A stretch of 54,203 nucleotides of DNA, taken from Cryomorphaceae bacterium. GTDB lineage: Bacteria; Bacteroidota; Bacteroidia; Flavobacteriales_D; Crocinitomicaceae. Both the position numbers and the translations under genes were made by a program. Shown in pieces: positions 41,282 to 50,784 of this stretch. Under the pieces are notes generated by a model, which searched no databases, was not told where the DNA came from, and saw only the letters and a list, made by a program, of their open reading frames with translations. The stretch covers positions 1 to 54,203 of the forward strand of contig JAIXXP010000099.1 of NCBI GenBank assembly GCA_027490665.1. Direction: 5' to 3'. Each line of letters starts with the position of its first letter. Within the stretch, counting starts at the first letter, position 1.

Positions 41282-42151
41282 ATGGCGAATCTAAAAGAAA
41301 TACGTAACCGCATCAGTTCAGTTGGCTCCACCATGCAGATTACCTCTGCCATGAAGATGGTGTCTGCTGCCAAATTGAAACGCGCACAAGATGCCGTAAC
41401 GCAAATGCGTCCTTATGCGGGCAAATTGCGCGAAATCCTCGAAAACTTAAGTGCTAGCCTAGACCTTTCTGAGAATGCTTACGCAGAACAGCGCGAAGAG
41501 AACAAAATTCTGATAATCGGTATTACTTCTAACAGAGGTTTGTGCGGTGGTTTCAATAACAACATCATCAAACGTGTTGGTGTTTTGATTGCCGAAGATT
41601 ACGCAGGAAAAGACGTCTCTGTTTTCTGTATTGGTAAAAAAATCAAAGATGTATACAAGCGCACTCCAAACTTCTATACCAACGACACGTTGGACAACAT
41701 AGAAGATGTCTACGCTGACCTACGCTTTGATGTTGTTGCCCAAATCGCGGAAGAGATCATGGCGCAATTCCTCAACAAGTCTTTCGATAAAGTTGTTTTG
41801 GTGTACAACCGTTTCATCAATGCGGCTACACAAAACATCGAAACTGAACAGTTTTTACCAATTGTACCTACTGTAAGCGATTCAGAAGCTGGCGACTACA
41901 TTTTTGAGCCTTCAAAAATGGACATCGTAGAAGATTTATTGCCTAAATCAATGAAGCTACAGCTTTACAAAGCAATCAGAGATTCATTCGCAGCTGAGCA
42001 CGGCGCACGCATGACCGCCATGCACAAAGCCACAGACAACGCCAAGGAACTTCAGAAAAACCTCAAATTGAGCTACAATAAAGCACGTCAAGCGGCTATC
42101 ACCAACGAAATCCTCGAGATTGTTGGTGGTGCAGAAGCCCTCAACGGTTAA
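41282..42151 (+). CDS. atpG: ATP synthase F1 subunit gamma
   Basis: This 289-residue protein is the rotor shaft. The N-terminal coil is NLKEIRNRISSVGSTMQITS, then AMKMVSAAKLKRA. GITSNRGLCGGFNNNI lies in the globular part, and the C-terminal coil ends ARQAAITNEILEIVGGAEAL. It is the last gene of this operon. The beta and epsilon genes (atpD, atpC) are not in the window, as usual for Bacteroidota where they form a separate unit. Confidence 0.97.
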   Translation: MANLKEIRNRISSVGSTMQITSAMKMVSAAKLKRAQDAVTQMRPYAGKLREILENLSASLDLSENAYAEQREENKILIIGITSNRGLCGGFNNNIIKRVGVLIAEDYAGKDVSVFCIGKKIKDVYKRTPNFYTNDTLDNIEDVYADLRFDVVAQIAEEIMAQFLNKSFDKVVLVYNRFINAATQNIETEQFLPIVPTVSDSEAGDYIFEPSKMDIVEDLLPKSMKLQLYKAIRDSFAAEHGARMTAMHKATDNAKELQKNLKLSYNKARQAAITNEILEIVGGAEALNG

Positions 42152-42170
42152 TATTGTCTCCTCATCATTC

Positions 42171-42203
42171 AAAAAAAGAGCGCTGATCCAGCGCTCTTTT
42201 TTT
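42171..42203 (+). terminator. Terminator of the ATP synthase operon
   Basis: A perfect 14-bp stem, AAAAAAAGAGCGCT with AGCGCTCTTTTTTT, around a GATCC loop, 20 nt after the atpG stop. With A-runs and T-runs on both sides it can also serve the converging suf operon. The rest of the gap to 42329 holds short GAATGCTG repeats but no gene. Confidence 0.9.
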
Positions 42204-42329
42204 GTTTAAAGGATTTAGATAGAATGAGAGAACAAATGCATTAGAAAGCTGCTCTTGAATGCTGAATACGGAATGCTGTATTCAATTTATTTCTTCAAAT
42301 GTTTTATTCTTCGTTTGCTTTGTCTTCGC

Positions 42330-43568
42330 TTAATAATTCCAATTGAAGCGCTCTGCAATGCGCTGGTGCATATAAGAAAGAACTTCTTCATGCTTGACGT
42401 ACGTTAATACATCTTCCATAAATGCTTGCAGAAGTAAAGTTTTGGCTGAAGCTGAGCTCAGTCCCCTTGCGCGCAGATAAAACAATGCGTTGTCGTCTAG
42501 TTGGCCTGTGGTGGAGCCATGTGAGCACTTGACGTCGTCTGCATAAATTTCTAATTCAGGCTTGGAATTGACGCTCGCGTTTTCAGAAAGTAAAACATTT
42601 GCATTGCTCTGGTAAGCATTGGTTTTTTGTGCGTCTTTGCGTACAAATACCTTCCCGTTGAAAACGGCTGTCGAACGATCAGCTGCAACACCTTTATAGG
42701 TTTCAAAAGATTCACAGTTGGCTACTTGGTGGTCAATGGTGGTGTAGTTGGCCACGTGTTGCTCTTCTTTGAGCCAATAAGCGCCGTTCAGATACGTTTG
42801 TGCGTGTTCTCCTTTTATGGCAACCATGGTGTCGTTGCGGACAAAACTGCCGTCTAAAGTGAGGGTGTTGATTTCAAAGTGAGATTTTGCTGCTTGTTGT
42901 GCGCGGTCTTCATAGAAATCAAAATGATTTTGAGCTGTATCTTGAAGTTTAAAAATCTTGATGCGGGCGTCTTGAGCAATATTGTATTGAAGATGTGTAT
43001 GCGAAAAACTGGTCGTTTGGTCTTGTTGTTTGGATACGAAAAAAATAGTCGCTTCAGCATTTGCGCCAAAGTTGAAGTGGTGGCGATAAAAGTATTTGCC
43101 TCCGCTATTTACTTGAACTATTTGAATCGGTTTGTCTAAAGTGCAGTTTTTTGCAAGTGATATACTGACACCGTTTTGCGCATGAAGGATGTTCAGCGCA
43201 CCAAAAACGTCATAAAAACTGGCCTCGTGGAAGGCACCGGAATCTTGTGTATTCAGGTTGATTTCTAATCCTGTTGGTAGGTTTTGAGGTATCTTAATTT
43301 GATCGTTGTTGACGTAAATGGTATAGGCATCGGTCAAAACACTGTGCTGCTCTAATTGCGCAACATCTAGTTGATGAGCTGCACTCAATTGGGCATTGTT
43401 TAACTTGGCGAGGCGTGTGTATTTGAAGCGCTCTGTTTTCGTGGTCGGAAAATCTTGATCTTTTAGATAAGCTTGAGCCGCCGCTTGAAGAGATACCGGA
43501 ACATGCAATTTGGTCGGGCCTAAGTCGGCAACGAATTGCAGGAGTTTGTTGCTAATGAGCGTCTCCAT
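42330..43568 (-). CDS. sufD: Fe-S cluster assembly protein SufD
   Basis: This 412-residue protein is the SufB paralog in the SufBC2D scaffold. The N-terminal helical part (FPTTKTERFKYTRLAKL) precedes the right-handed beta-helix core. The C-terminal family end is recognisable: KCSHGSTTGQLDDNALFYLR, then ARGLSSASAKTLLLQAFMED, with the conserved His in the CSHG segment. It is last in sufA-B-C-D and starts 1 bp after sufC. Confidence 0.96.
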   Translation of the reverse strand: METLISNKLLQFVADLGPTKLHVPVSLQAAAQAYLKDQDFPTTKTERFKYTRLAKLNNAQLSAAHQLDVAQLEQHSVLTDAYTIYVNNDQIKIPQNLPTGLEINLNTQDSGAFHEASFYDVFGALNILHAQNGVSISLAKNCTLDKPIQIVQVNSGGKYFYRHHFNFGANAEATIFFVSKQQDQTTSFSHTHLQYNIAQDARIKIFKLQDTAQNHFDFYEDRAQQAAKSHFEINTLTLDGSFVRNDTMVAIKGEHAQTYLNGAYWLKEEQHVANYTTIDHQVANCESFETYKGVAADRSTAVFNGKVFVRKDAQKTNAYQSNANVLLSENASVNSKPELEIYADDVKCSHGSTTGQLDDNALFYLRARGLSSASAKTLLLQAFMEDVLTYVKHEEVLSYMHQRIAERFNWNY

Positions 43569-43569
43569 C

Positions 43570-44316
43570 TTACAAGCTATCTTTGATCCAGTCGTAACCG
43601 CGCTCTTCTAGTTCTAGGGCGAGTTCTTTCGGGCCAGATTTAACAATTTTACCGTCGTAAAGTACATGAACTACATCAGGTACGATGTAGTCGAGTAAGC
43701 GCTGGTAGTGGGTAATAACAACACATGCGTTTGCTGGGCTTTTGAGTGCATTTACGCCCTGCGAAACAATGCGTAGTGCATCGATGTCCAAACCTGAGTC
43801 GGTTTCGTCGAGTACAGCTAATTTTGGCTCGAGCATGGCCATCTGAAAAATCTCGTTGCGTTTTTTCTCTCCACCCGAAAATCCTTCGTTGACTGCTCTA
43901 GAGGCTAATTTAGCATCGAGCTCTACGAGTGCAGATTTTTCGCGAACAAGTGCCATAAAATCTTTGGCAGAAATAGGGTCTTGCCCGTGGTAGGCGCGTT
44001 TTTCGTTGAGTGCAGTTCTTAAGAAGTTGACGTTACTTACACCAGGTATTTCTACCGGATATTGAAAAGCAAGAAAAAGTCCTTCGCGTGCGCGGTCTTC
44101 GGTAGCGAGTTCAAGGAGATCTTTGCCCAAGAAAGTAACGCTACCCTCTGTGATTTCGTAATCTTCTCTTCCTGCAAGTACAGAAGCGAGTGTGCTTTTA
44201 CCTGCGCCGTTAGGCCCCATGATGGCATGCACTTCGCCAGCTTTTACTTCTAGGTTAAGTCCTTTTAGAATTTCTTTTCCGTTAATGCTGGCGTGTAAGT
44301 TTTCTATTTTTATCAT
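43570..44316 (-). CDS. sufC: Fe-S cluster assembly ATPase SufC
   Basis: This 248-residue ABC-type ATPase drives conformational change of SufB/SufD. It has Walker A MGPNGAGKSTLASVL, the signature NEGFSGGEKKRNEIFQ, Walker B PKLAVLDETDSGLDIDAL, and switch His in CVVITHYQRLL. All catalytic residues are intact. It lies between sufB (38 bp upstream) and sufD. Confidence 0.98.
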   Translation of the reverse strand: MIKIENLHASINGKEILKGLNLEVKAGEVHAIMGPNGAGKSTLASVLAGREDYEITEGSVTFLGKDLLELATEDRAREGLFLAFQYPVEIPGVSNVNFLRTALNEKRAYHGQDPISAKDFMALVREKSALVELDAKLASRAVNEGFSGGEKKRNEIFQMAMLEPKLAVLDETDSGLDIDALRIVSQGVNALKSPANACVVITHYQRLLDYIVPDVVHVLYDGKIVKSGPKELALELEERGYDWIKDSL

Positions 44317-44354
44317 TTTGTCTATGCTGATCTAATGTTCTAAATGTGTGCGGT

Positions 44355-45803
44355 TTATCCTACGCTACCTTCTAAACTTATAGCCAATAGTTTTTGGGCT
44401 TCTACCGCAAATTCCATAGGCAATTGGTTGAGGACCTCTTTGCAGTAACCATTGACAATTAGGCTGATGGCTTTTTCTTCGCTGATACCGCGTTGCATGC
44501 AATAAAAAAGTTGGTCTTCACCAATTTTAGAGGTGGTTGCTTCGTGTTCAATTTTGGCAGTCGGATTCTTACATTCGATATACGGAAAGGTATGTGCACC
44601 GCATTCGTCTGTCATCAAGAGAGAGTCGCACTGTGAAAAATTGCGGGCGTTTTGGGCGCCTTTATGGATCTGAACCAAACCTCTGTATGAATTCTGAGAT
44701 TTCCCTGCGGAAATTCCTTTGGAGATGATTGTAGATTTGGTGTTTTTGCCAAGATGCACCATTTTGGTTCCGGTGTCGGCTTGTTGGTAGTTGTTGGTGA
44801 CGGCAACTGAGTAAAATTCACCTACAGAATTGTCGCCTTTTAAGATACAAGAAGGGTATTTCCAGGTAACTGCCGAACCAGTTTCTACTTGTGTCCAAGA
44901 AATTTTGGCGTTGGTCTCACAAATACCGCGTTTGGTTACAAAATTGAAGACGCCACCTTTTCCTTGTTTGTCGCCAGGATACCAGTTTTGTACTGTGGAG
45001 TATTTGATCTCGGCATCATTTAACGCGATAAGTTCAACCACAGCGGCGTGCAATTGGTTTTCGTCGCGCTGCGGTGCCGTACAGCCTTCGAGATATGAAA
45101 CATAGGCGCCTTCGTCGGCAACTACAAGGGTGCGTTCAAATTGCCCGGTGCCACCCGCATTGATGCGGAAATAGGTTGAAAGTTCCATTGGGCAGCGCAC
45201 TCCTTTTGGAATGTAGCAAAAGGAACCGTCTGTAAATACCGCGCCATTGAGTGCAGCATAGAAGTTGTCGGTGCTTGGCACAACTGTACCCATATATTTT
45301 TGAACGAGTTCAGGGTGTTCTTGAACTGCATCTGAGAAAGAACAAAAGATAATGCCGAGCTCACTGAGTTTTTCCTTAAACGAGGTTGCTACCGAAACGG
45401 AGTCCATGACGAAGTCAACGGCAACTCCGGTGAGGCGTTGTTGTTCTTCCATTGAAATCCCCAATTTTTTCATGGTTTCTTTCATTTCTGGATCGACGTC
45501 GTCCCAGGATTCGTATTTTTTGGTTTGTTTCGGAGCAGAGTAGTAGGAGATGGCCTGAAAATCGGGTTTTTGGTACTGTACATGTGCCCATTCGGGTTCT
45601 GTCATTTCTTGCCAAATACCAAAAGCTTTGAGGCGGTAGTTGAGTAACCACTCAGGCTCGTTTTTCTTCAAGGAAATAAGGCGAATGATGTCTTCGTTAA
45701 GCCCAATTGGAACGGTGTCTGCCTCGATGTCGGTGACAAAACCAAATTTATATTCTTGGTTTTCGAGGTCTTTGGCGAGTTCGTTTTCAGTATAGTTTGA
45801 CAT
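44355..45803 (-). CDS. sufB: Fe-S cluster assembly protein SufB
   Basis: This 482-residue protein is the scaffold subunit on which clusters are built. It has [20 protein letters not shown], then [20 protein letters not shown], the [20 protein letters not shown] segment with a conserved Cys, and the C-terminal [20 protein letters not shown]. Length is normal. It starts 2 bp after sufA. Confidence 0.98.
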   Translation of the reverse strand: MSNYTENELAKDLENQEYKFGFVTDIEADTVPIGLNEDIIRLISLKKNEPEWLLNYRLKAFGIWQEMTEPEWAHVQYQKPDFQAISYYSAPKQTKKYESWDDVDPEMKETMKKLGISMEEQQRLTGVAVDFVMDSVSVATSFKEKLSELGIIFCSFSDAVQEHPELVQKYMGTVVPSTDNFYAALNGAVFTDGSFCYIPKGVRCPMELSTYFRINAGGTGQFERTLVVADEGAYVSYLEGCTAPQRDENQLHAAVVELIALNDAEIKYSTVQNWYPGDKQGKGGVFNFVTKRGICETNAKISWTQVETGSAVTWKYPSCILKGDNSVGEFYSVAVTNNYQQADTGTKMVHLGKNTKSTIISKGISAGKSQNSYRGLVQIHKGAQNARNFSQCDSLLMTDECGAHTFPYIECKNPTAKIEHEATTSKIGEDQLFYCMQRGISEEKAISLIVNGYCKEVLNQLPMEFAVEAQKLLAISLEGSVG

Positions 45804-45805
45804 CT

Positions 45806-46129
45806 TTATACAGAAAAGGATTCACCACAACCACATGTTCTATCGGCGTTCGGATTTTGAAATACAAATCCTTTACCATTGAGCCCCCCTGAAAAATCGA
45901 GGGTGGTGCCTACTAAATAGAGGTAACTTTTTTTATCGACAACAACTTTCACACCATTGTTTTCAAAGGACATATCGCCTTCGTGTTCTTGGTTGTCAAA
46001 AGTAAGTTGGTACATAAGGCCAGAGCAACCTCCGCCTTGAACACCTACTCGAATAAAATAGCCAATTTTTTGTTCGTCTTCCATGAGACGAAGCGACTGT
46101 TTTTTGGCAGCATCTGTTACGGTTAACAT
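45806..46129 (-). CDS. sufA: HesB/IscA-type Fe-S carrier (SufA-like)
   Basis: This 107-residue A-type carrier has the three conserved cysteines, one in [11 protein letters not shown] and two in RTCGCGESF. It transfers clusters from the SufBCD scaffold to apoproteins. It is first of the operon, whose promoter lies 46 nt upstream. The genes for the cysteine desulfurase SufS and for SufE are not in the window. Confidence 0.95.
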   Translation of the reverse strand: MLTVTDAAKKQSLRLMEDEQKIGYFIRVGVQGGGCSGLMYQLTFDNQEHEGDMSFENNGVKVVVDKKSYLYLVGTTLDFSGGLNGKGFVFQNPNADRTCGCGESFSV

Positions 46130-46175
46130 TTCGTTTTTATTTAGATTAATTATAAATAAAACACTTTGTTTGCTG

Positions 46176-46203
46176 CAAATTTACCACTTTAATGGTATTG
46201 CAA
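46176..46203 (-). promoter_or_regulatory. Promoter of the suf operon
   Basis: On the minus strand TTG (46203-46201), 17 nt, then TAAATTTG (46183-46176), 46 nt before the sufA ATG. I see no clear Fe-S regulator site in the 46130-46326 gap. Confidence 0.65.
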
Positions 46204-46326
46204 CCAAAGATTTAAACAAAGAAATTTCGCGCTTGTTTGTCATTTAACCGATTTTGTTACTTAGGCTTTTGGCTTTTTTCAATTATTTGGTTTAATTTAA
46301 CATCCAACTCATTAAAAAACAACGCT

Positions 46327-47751
46327 ATGCGTACACTTTATCTCTTCTGGAGTTTGTTTCTCATCCAAATGGTAAGCGCTCAAAAGTTAGTTATAGACTC
46401 CAAGCAATATCAAGCCCTTAAACAAAACAATGCCCTTGCTGGCACTGAAATTATTGCACCAAGCTCAGAAGTTGGAACGCAATATTACACTGGCCCTCAA
46501 GGTCAAAAAACGGGCTTGTGCGACTGCCTCATACCCTTAGACTCTACTTTTCAGTTGGCCATGCTACCCAACGACGACAACTATTCAAACAGTATTCAAT
46601 TGCCATTTGACTTCAGTTTTTATGGCACTAACTACGACAGTCTTTATATCAACAACAACGGAAATATCTCTTTTTCGCAGCCTTATTTTACCTTTACAGC
46701 TTACTCTTTTCCAGATCCTACATTTAACATGATTGCCCCATTTTGGGCAGATGTAGATACGCGTTCTACAAATGGCGGCAACGTTTGGTATAAAATGAAT
46801 CCTCATTCCTTAGTGATTGTTTGGGACCACGTTGGTTACTACTCCATGATGGAGGACAAACTCAATAATTTTCAATTGATCATTTCTGATGGTTTAGACA
46901 CCTTGATACCCAACGGCAACAATGTTTCTTTCTGTTATGGCGACATGCAATGGACAACAGGTTCTGCTTCTGGTGGCTCGAACGGTTTTGGTGGCTCACC
47001 CGCTACTGTAGGCGTGAATATTGGCAATGGCATCAATTATTTCCAAGTTGGGCAGTTTGATGCTCCGGGTGTAACTTTTGACGGACCATACAGCGCAAAT
47101 GATGGCGTAGATTTTTTAGATGGTCAAGAAATCTATTTTGACTTGGCCAACTCAAACTCAAACATTCCACCTCTTGTGATGAGCAGCGGTATTTGCGATA
47201 CCATAGATGTGTATACCGGCGACACCTTAAAAAGCTTAAATGCCGTAGATTTCTCAATCGGTATCAGTACTCCTGAAATAGGTCAAGTCCTAACCACAAC
47301 CATTACTTGTGACGAACCAACTGCACTCACTTACCTCACGAACAGTGTCAGCAATGAGTTTACAGGATTCGACCTTACCTTTGATGCAACTGGAGTGCAA
47401 CCTGGCTTGTACCATGTACAGATTGAAACCACTGACAACGGCACACCTGCGCAAACGGTAACGAAAAGCATTCCGATTCGTGTTGTCTATGATGCGAATC
47501 TTGCTGGGATAAATGACTTAGATGCTGCTCAAATCGAGGTGTATCCGAACCCAACTTCCGAAACACTTCAAATTAAAGGCCTACAAGCCAATGATCTGGT
47601 AGAAATATTTGATGCATCTGGCCAATTGATCCAAGCATTTAAGGCCACAAATACGGTCGAACAATTGACTTTGCCTCAGGTGGGTTTCTATATCTTGAAA
47701 TGTTCAAGTAATGCCAAACCTCAAACTGTGCTTAAATTACAGCGCATTTAA
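46327..47751 (+). CDS. Secreted nidogen-like-domain protein with T9SS sorting domain
   Basis: This is a 474-residue protein from the ATG at 46327 (MRTLYLFWSLFLIQMVSAQ, signal peptide); the open frame begins 90 nt earlier without a signal. Residues ~75-265 resemble the NIDO domain of adhesive extracellular proteins: LPFDFSFYGTNYDSLYINNN, then FNMIAPFWADVDTRSTNGGN, then LNNFQLIISDG. A cadherin-like or PKD-like stretch follows, then a type A sorting domain (IEVYPNPTSETLQIKGLQ to VLKLQRI). Probably a surface adhesin. The ligand is unknown. Confidence 0.8.
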   Translation: MRTLYLFWSLFLIQMVSAQKLVIDSKQYQALKQNNALAGTEIIAPSSEVGTQYYTGPQGQKTGLCDCLIPLDSTFQLAMLPNDDNYSNSIQLPFDFSFYGTNYDSLYINNNGNISFSQPYFTFTAYSFPDPTFNMIAPFWADVDTRSTNGGNVWYKMNPHSLVIVWDHVGYYSMMEDKLNNFQLIISDGLDTLIPNGNNVSFCYGDMQWTTGSASGGSNGFGGSPATVGVNIGNGINYFQVGQFDAPGVTFDGPYSANDGVDFLDGQEIYFDLANSNSNIPPLVMSSGICDTIDVYTGDTLKSLNAVDFSIGISTPEIGQVLTTTITCDEPTALTYLTNSVSNEFTGFDLTFDATGVQPGLYHVQIETTDNGTPAQTVTKSIPIRVVYDANLAGINDLDAAQIEVYPNPTSETLQIKGLQANDLVEIFDASGQLIQAFKATNTVEQLTLPQVGFYILKCSSNAKPQTVLKLQRI

Positions 47752-47791
47752 GAAAGCTACTTCTTTGGTGTTTTCTGTGTATTTTTAGCCG

Positions 47792-48736
47792 ATGAAAAGT
47801 ATGATTTTCTTAGGCCTGACCTTCTTTTTTTGGTCGGCCAAAGCCAAAGCCCAAAATTCCCAGATCAATTACAAGACCAAATATGTCTTTGTATTGGTTA
47901 TCGATGGGCCGCGCTATTCCGAAACCTACGGTGAACCTACTTGCAAATACAGCCCACTACTTTGCGATTCACTCAAAAAAGAAGGAACTTTTTATGCTGA
48001 TTTCAGAAATAATGGACCTACGTACACAGTTCCGGGTCATACCGCAATTGTAACAGGCACCTATCAGCGCATCTCAAATTCGGGCACGGCTTTACCGAAA
48101 CAACCTAATATTTTTCAGTATTTTTTGCAAGCAAGTGGTAAAGATTCTTCTGCTGCGTATGTAGTGGCAAGTAAGGGAAAACTAGATGTGTTGGTCAATA
48201 CTTCTCACAAGAAATGGCACAATCAGTTTGTGGCACCAACCTATTGTGGCCCAAACGGCAATGGCTTGGGTTACGGTCGCGACGATAAAACTTTTGCCAA
48301 AGTAACTGAATTGGTTCAGGGTACAAACCCGCCTCAGCTTATGCTTATCAATTTGTTGGCTGTTGACGTCTATGGGCATGCCAACAACTGGGAAAAGTAT
48401 CTAGAGTCCATTACAAAATCGGATCAATATGCCGCTAAACTTTGGCAAATGATACAAGATAATCCTGTTTTACGCGATCAAACTACGCTCATGATTACCA
48501 ATGACCACGGCCGACATTTAGATGGCGTGCGCTCTGGCTTTGTCAATCACGGTTGCCGATGTGAGGGTTGCCGTCACATTTCCCTATTGGTTTTGGGTCC
48601 AGACACCCCTAAAGGTCTTGTGGTAAGCGAAGAAGCCGAAATGATAGACATCTCTACAACAATTGCGGAAATCTTGCATTTTGAGATGCCTACGAGCAAA
48701 GGAGCCCATTTACGCGCTGCCTTTCCAAAGAAATAA
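47792..48736 (+). CDS. Alkaline-phosphatase-superfamily phosphodiesterase/phosphatase, exported
   Basis: This 314-residue protein has a signal peptide (MIFLGLTFFFWSAKAKAQ). The metal-site order is that of the superfamily: VFVLVIDGPRYSET (first Asp), NGPTYTVPGHTAIVTGTY (nucleophile Thr region), LLAVDVYGHANNW (Asp/His), MITNDHGRHL (Asp-His), and HGCRCEGCRHISLLVLG (His). The CRCEGC string with closely spaced Cys is unusual. The substrate may be a phosphodiester, nucleotide or phospholipid. A TATTTTTA box lies 4 nt before the ATG. Confidence 0.8.
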   Translation: MKSMIFLGLTFFFWSAKAKAQNSQINYKTKYVFVLVIDGPRYSETYGEPTCKYSPLLCDSLKKEGTFYADFRNNGPTYTVPGHTAIVTGTYQRISNSGTALPKQPNIFQYFLQASGKDSSAAYVVASKGKLDVLVNTSHKKWHNQFVAPTYCGPNGNGLGYGRDDKTFAKVTELVQGTNPPQLMLINLLAVDVYGHANNWEKYLESITKSDQYAAKLWQMIQDNPVLRDQTTLMITNDHGRHLDGVRSGFVNHGCRCEGCRHISLLVLGPDTPKGLVVSEEAEMIDISTTIAEILHFEMPTSKGAHLRAAFPKK

Positions 48737-48752
48737 GCAAACGTTCTGGTTT

Positions 48753-50753
48753 TTAGTAAAGATCGTCTAGTAATTGATCGTCAACCAAATTTGGAAGCGT
48801 CACTTTCAAAAGTGGTTCTGCTTCCATGGCGCGTTTGATGGCAAAAATAGCGTTTTCATTGCGTGCCCAATTGCGTCTGGCAATTCCATTATTGACATCC
48901 CAATGCAACATGCTCGTGAGATTGCGCTGTGCTTGTTCTGATCCGTCTAATAACATCCCGAAACCACCGTTAATAACCTCGCCCCAGCCTACGCCACCGC
49001 CATTGTGAATACTCACCCAAGTGGCGCCTCTAAAGCTGTCTCCAATCACGTTTTGAATGGCCATGTCTGCGGTAAAGCGCGAGCCATCGTAGATATTCGA
49101 TGTTTCACGGTAAGGTGAATCGGTACCCGATACATCGTGGTGGTCGCGGCCTAAGATAACTGGGCCAATTTCGCCACGGGCAATGGCTTCATTAAAGGCA
49201 GCTGCAATGCGCATACGACCTTCAGCATCGGCATAAAGAATGCGTGCTTGCGACCCTACGACCAATTTATTTTCTTGTGCCCCTTTGATCCATTGAATGT
49301 TGTCAGCCATTTGCTGTTTGATCTCTTCTGGGCATTCTTGCATCATTTTTTCTAAAACCGAACAAGCAATGGCATCTGTTTTTTCGAGGTCTAGCGGGTC
49401 GCCGCTGGCACAAACCCAACGGAAGGGCCCAAAACCAAAGTCAAAGCACATTGGCCCTAGAATATCTTGAATGTATGATGGATATTTGAAATCGATGTGG
49501 TTTGGAGCCATGACATCGCCACCTGCTCTCGAAGATTCTAGTAAAAAGGCGTTGCCGTAGTCGAAGAAATACGTACCGCGGTCTGTGTGTTTGTTTACTG
49601 CAGCAGCATGGCGTCTTAAACTCTCTTGCACATAAGTTTTGAATAATTCAGGATCATTAGCCATGAGGTCGTTGGCCTGATCGAAGTCTAGACCAGCTGG
49701 GTAATAACCGCCGGCCCAAGGATTGTGTAAGGAGGTCTGGTCAGAACCTAGGTCAACATGAACTCCTGTTTCGTCGAACTTTTCCCAGACGTCAACTACG
49801 TTACCTAGATAAGCAATAGAAACAACCTCTTTGGATGCTTGCGCCTTTTTTACTCTTGCTACCAATTCATCTAAATCTGTGATGATTTCATCGACCCAGC
49901 CTTGTTCGTGTCTTGTATGGGCTGCTTTTGGATTCACTTCGGCGGTTACAGAAATAACACCGGCAATATTGCCTGCTTTCGGCTGCGCTCCAGACATGCC
50001 GCCCAAACCTGCGGTTAAAAACAATTTTCCTTTGATATCGTCGCGGTTTTTAGCCATGCGGCGCACTGCATTTAGAACCGTGATGGTAGTGCCATGAACA
50101 ATTCCTTGTGGCCCGATATACATATAAGAACCTGCAGTCATTTGGCCATATTGCGTGACACCAAGCGCATTGAATTTTTCCCAGTCGTCTGGTTTGGAAT
50201 AATTTGGTATCATCATGCCGTTTGTCACGACTACGCGCGGCGCATTCGGATGCGATGGAAACAAGCCCATCGGATGCCCCGAGTACATAACAAGTGTTTG
50301 TTCGTCTGTCATTTCAGACAAATACTGCATGACCAAGCGGTATTGAACCCAGTTTTGAAATACAGCGCCATTTCCGCCGTATGTAATGAGTTCATGTGGG
50401 TGTTGGGCTACGCGATGATCAAGATTGTTTTGTATCATGAGCATAATGGCTTTTGCCTGCTCTGATTTACCTGGGTATTCGTGAATTGGTCTTGCAAATA
50501 TGGGATGTTCCGGCATAAAGCGGTACATGTAAATGCGGCCGTAATGTGCGAGTTCTTGCGCAAATTCTTTAGCTAGAACGGCATGTTGTGCTTTCGGAAA
50601 ATACCGCAAAGCATTGGCAATTGCCAATTTTTTTTCAGCAGGGCTTAAGATTTCTTTGCGCTTGGGCGCGTGATTGACTTGCGCATCCCAAACTTTTGGA
50701 GTTGGAAGTTCTTGGGGAATTCCTTGCTTGATTTCTTCGGCAAAACTGATCAT
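48753..50753 (-). CDS. hutU: Urocanate hydratase
   Basis: This 666-residue enzyme adds water to urocanate in histidine breakdown using tightly bound NAD+. At 666 residues it is of the long form (about 110 residues more than the common ~555-residue bacterial HutU), with an N-terminal extension EELPTPK-like to KKLAIANALRYFPK. The core has LITYGGNGAVFQNWVQYRLV, MYSGHPMGLFPSHPNAPRVV, GLGGMSGAQPKAG, and FDYGNAFLLESSRAGG. No hutH, hutI or hutG is adjacent. A TATTTTTG box (50777-50770, minus strand) lies 16 nt upstream. Confidence 0.95.
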   Translation of the reverse strand: MISFAEEIKQGIPQELPTPKVWDAQVNHAPKRKEILSPAEKKLAIANALRYFPKAQHAVLAKEFAQELAHYGRIYMYRFMPEHPIFARPIHEYPGKSEQAKAIMLMIQNNLDHRVAQHPHELITYGGNGAVFQNWVQYRLVMQYLSEMTDEQTLVMYSGHPMGLFPSHPNAPRVVVTNGMMIPNYSKPDDWEKFNALGVTQYGQMTAGSYMYIGPQGIVHGTTITVLNAVRRMAKNRDDIKGKLFLTAGLGGMSGAQPKAGNIAGVISVTAEVNPKAAHTRHEQGWVDEIITDLDELVARVKKAQASKEVVSIAYLGNVVDVWEKFDETGVHVDLGSDQTSLHNPWAGGYYPAGLDFDQANDLMANDPELFKTYVQESLRRHAAAVNKHTDRGTYFFDYGNAFLLESSRAGGDVMAPNHIDFKYPSYIQDILGPMCFDFGFGPFRWVCASGDPLDLEKTDAIACSVLEKMMQECPEEIKQQMADNIQWIKGAQENKLVVGSQARILYADAEGRMRIAAAFNEAIARGEIGPVILGRDHHDVSGTDSPYRETSNIYDGSRFTADMAIQNVIGDSFRGATWVSIHNGGGVGWGEVINGGFGMLLDGSEQAQRNLTSMLHWDVNNGIARRNWARNENAIFAIKRAMEAEPLLKVTLPNLVDDQLLDDLY

Positions 50754-50784
50754 TGGTATAGTTTTGCCACAAAAATAAGCAATG

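Noticed and set aside
42234..42300. Short GAATGCTG direct repeats and a weak TGAATAC/GTATTCA hairpin between atpG and sufD
   Set aside because: Two copies only, with no T-run and no sign of a mobile element or regular array.
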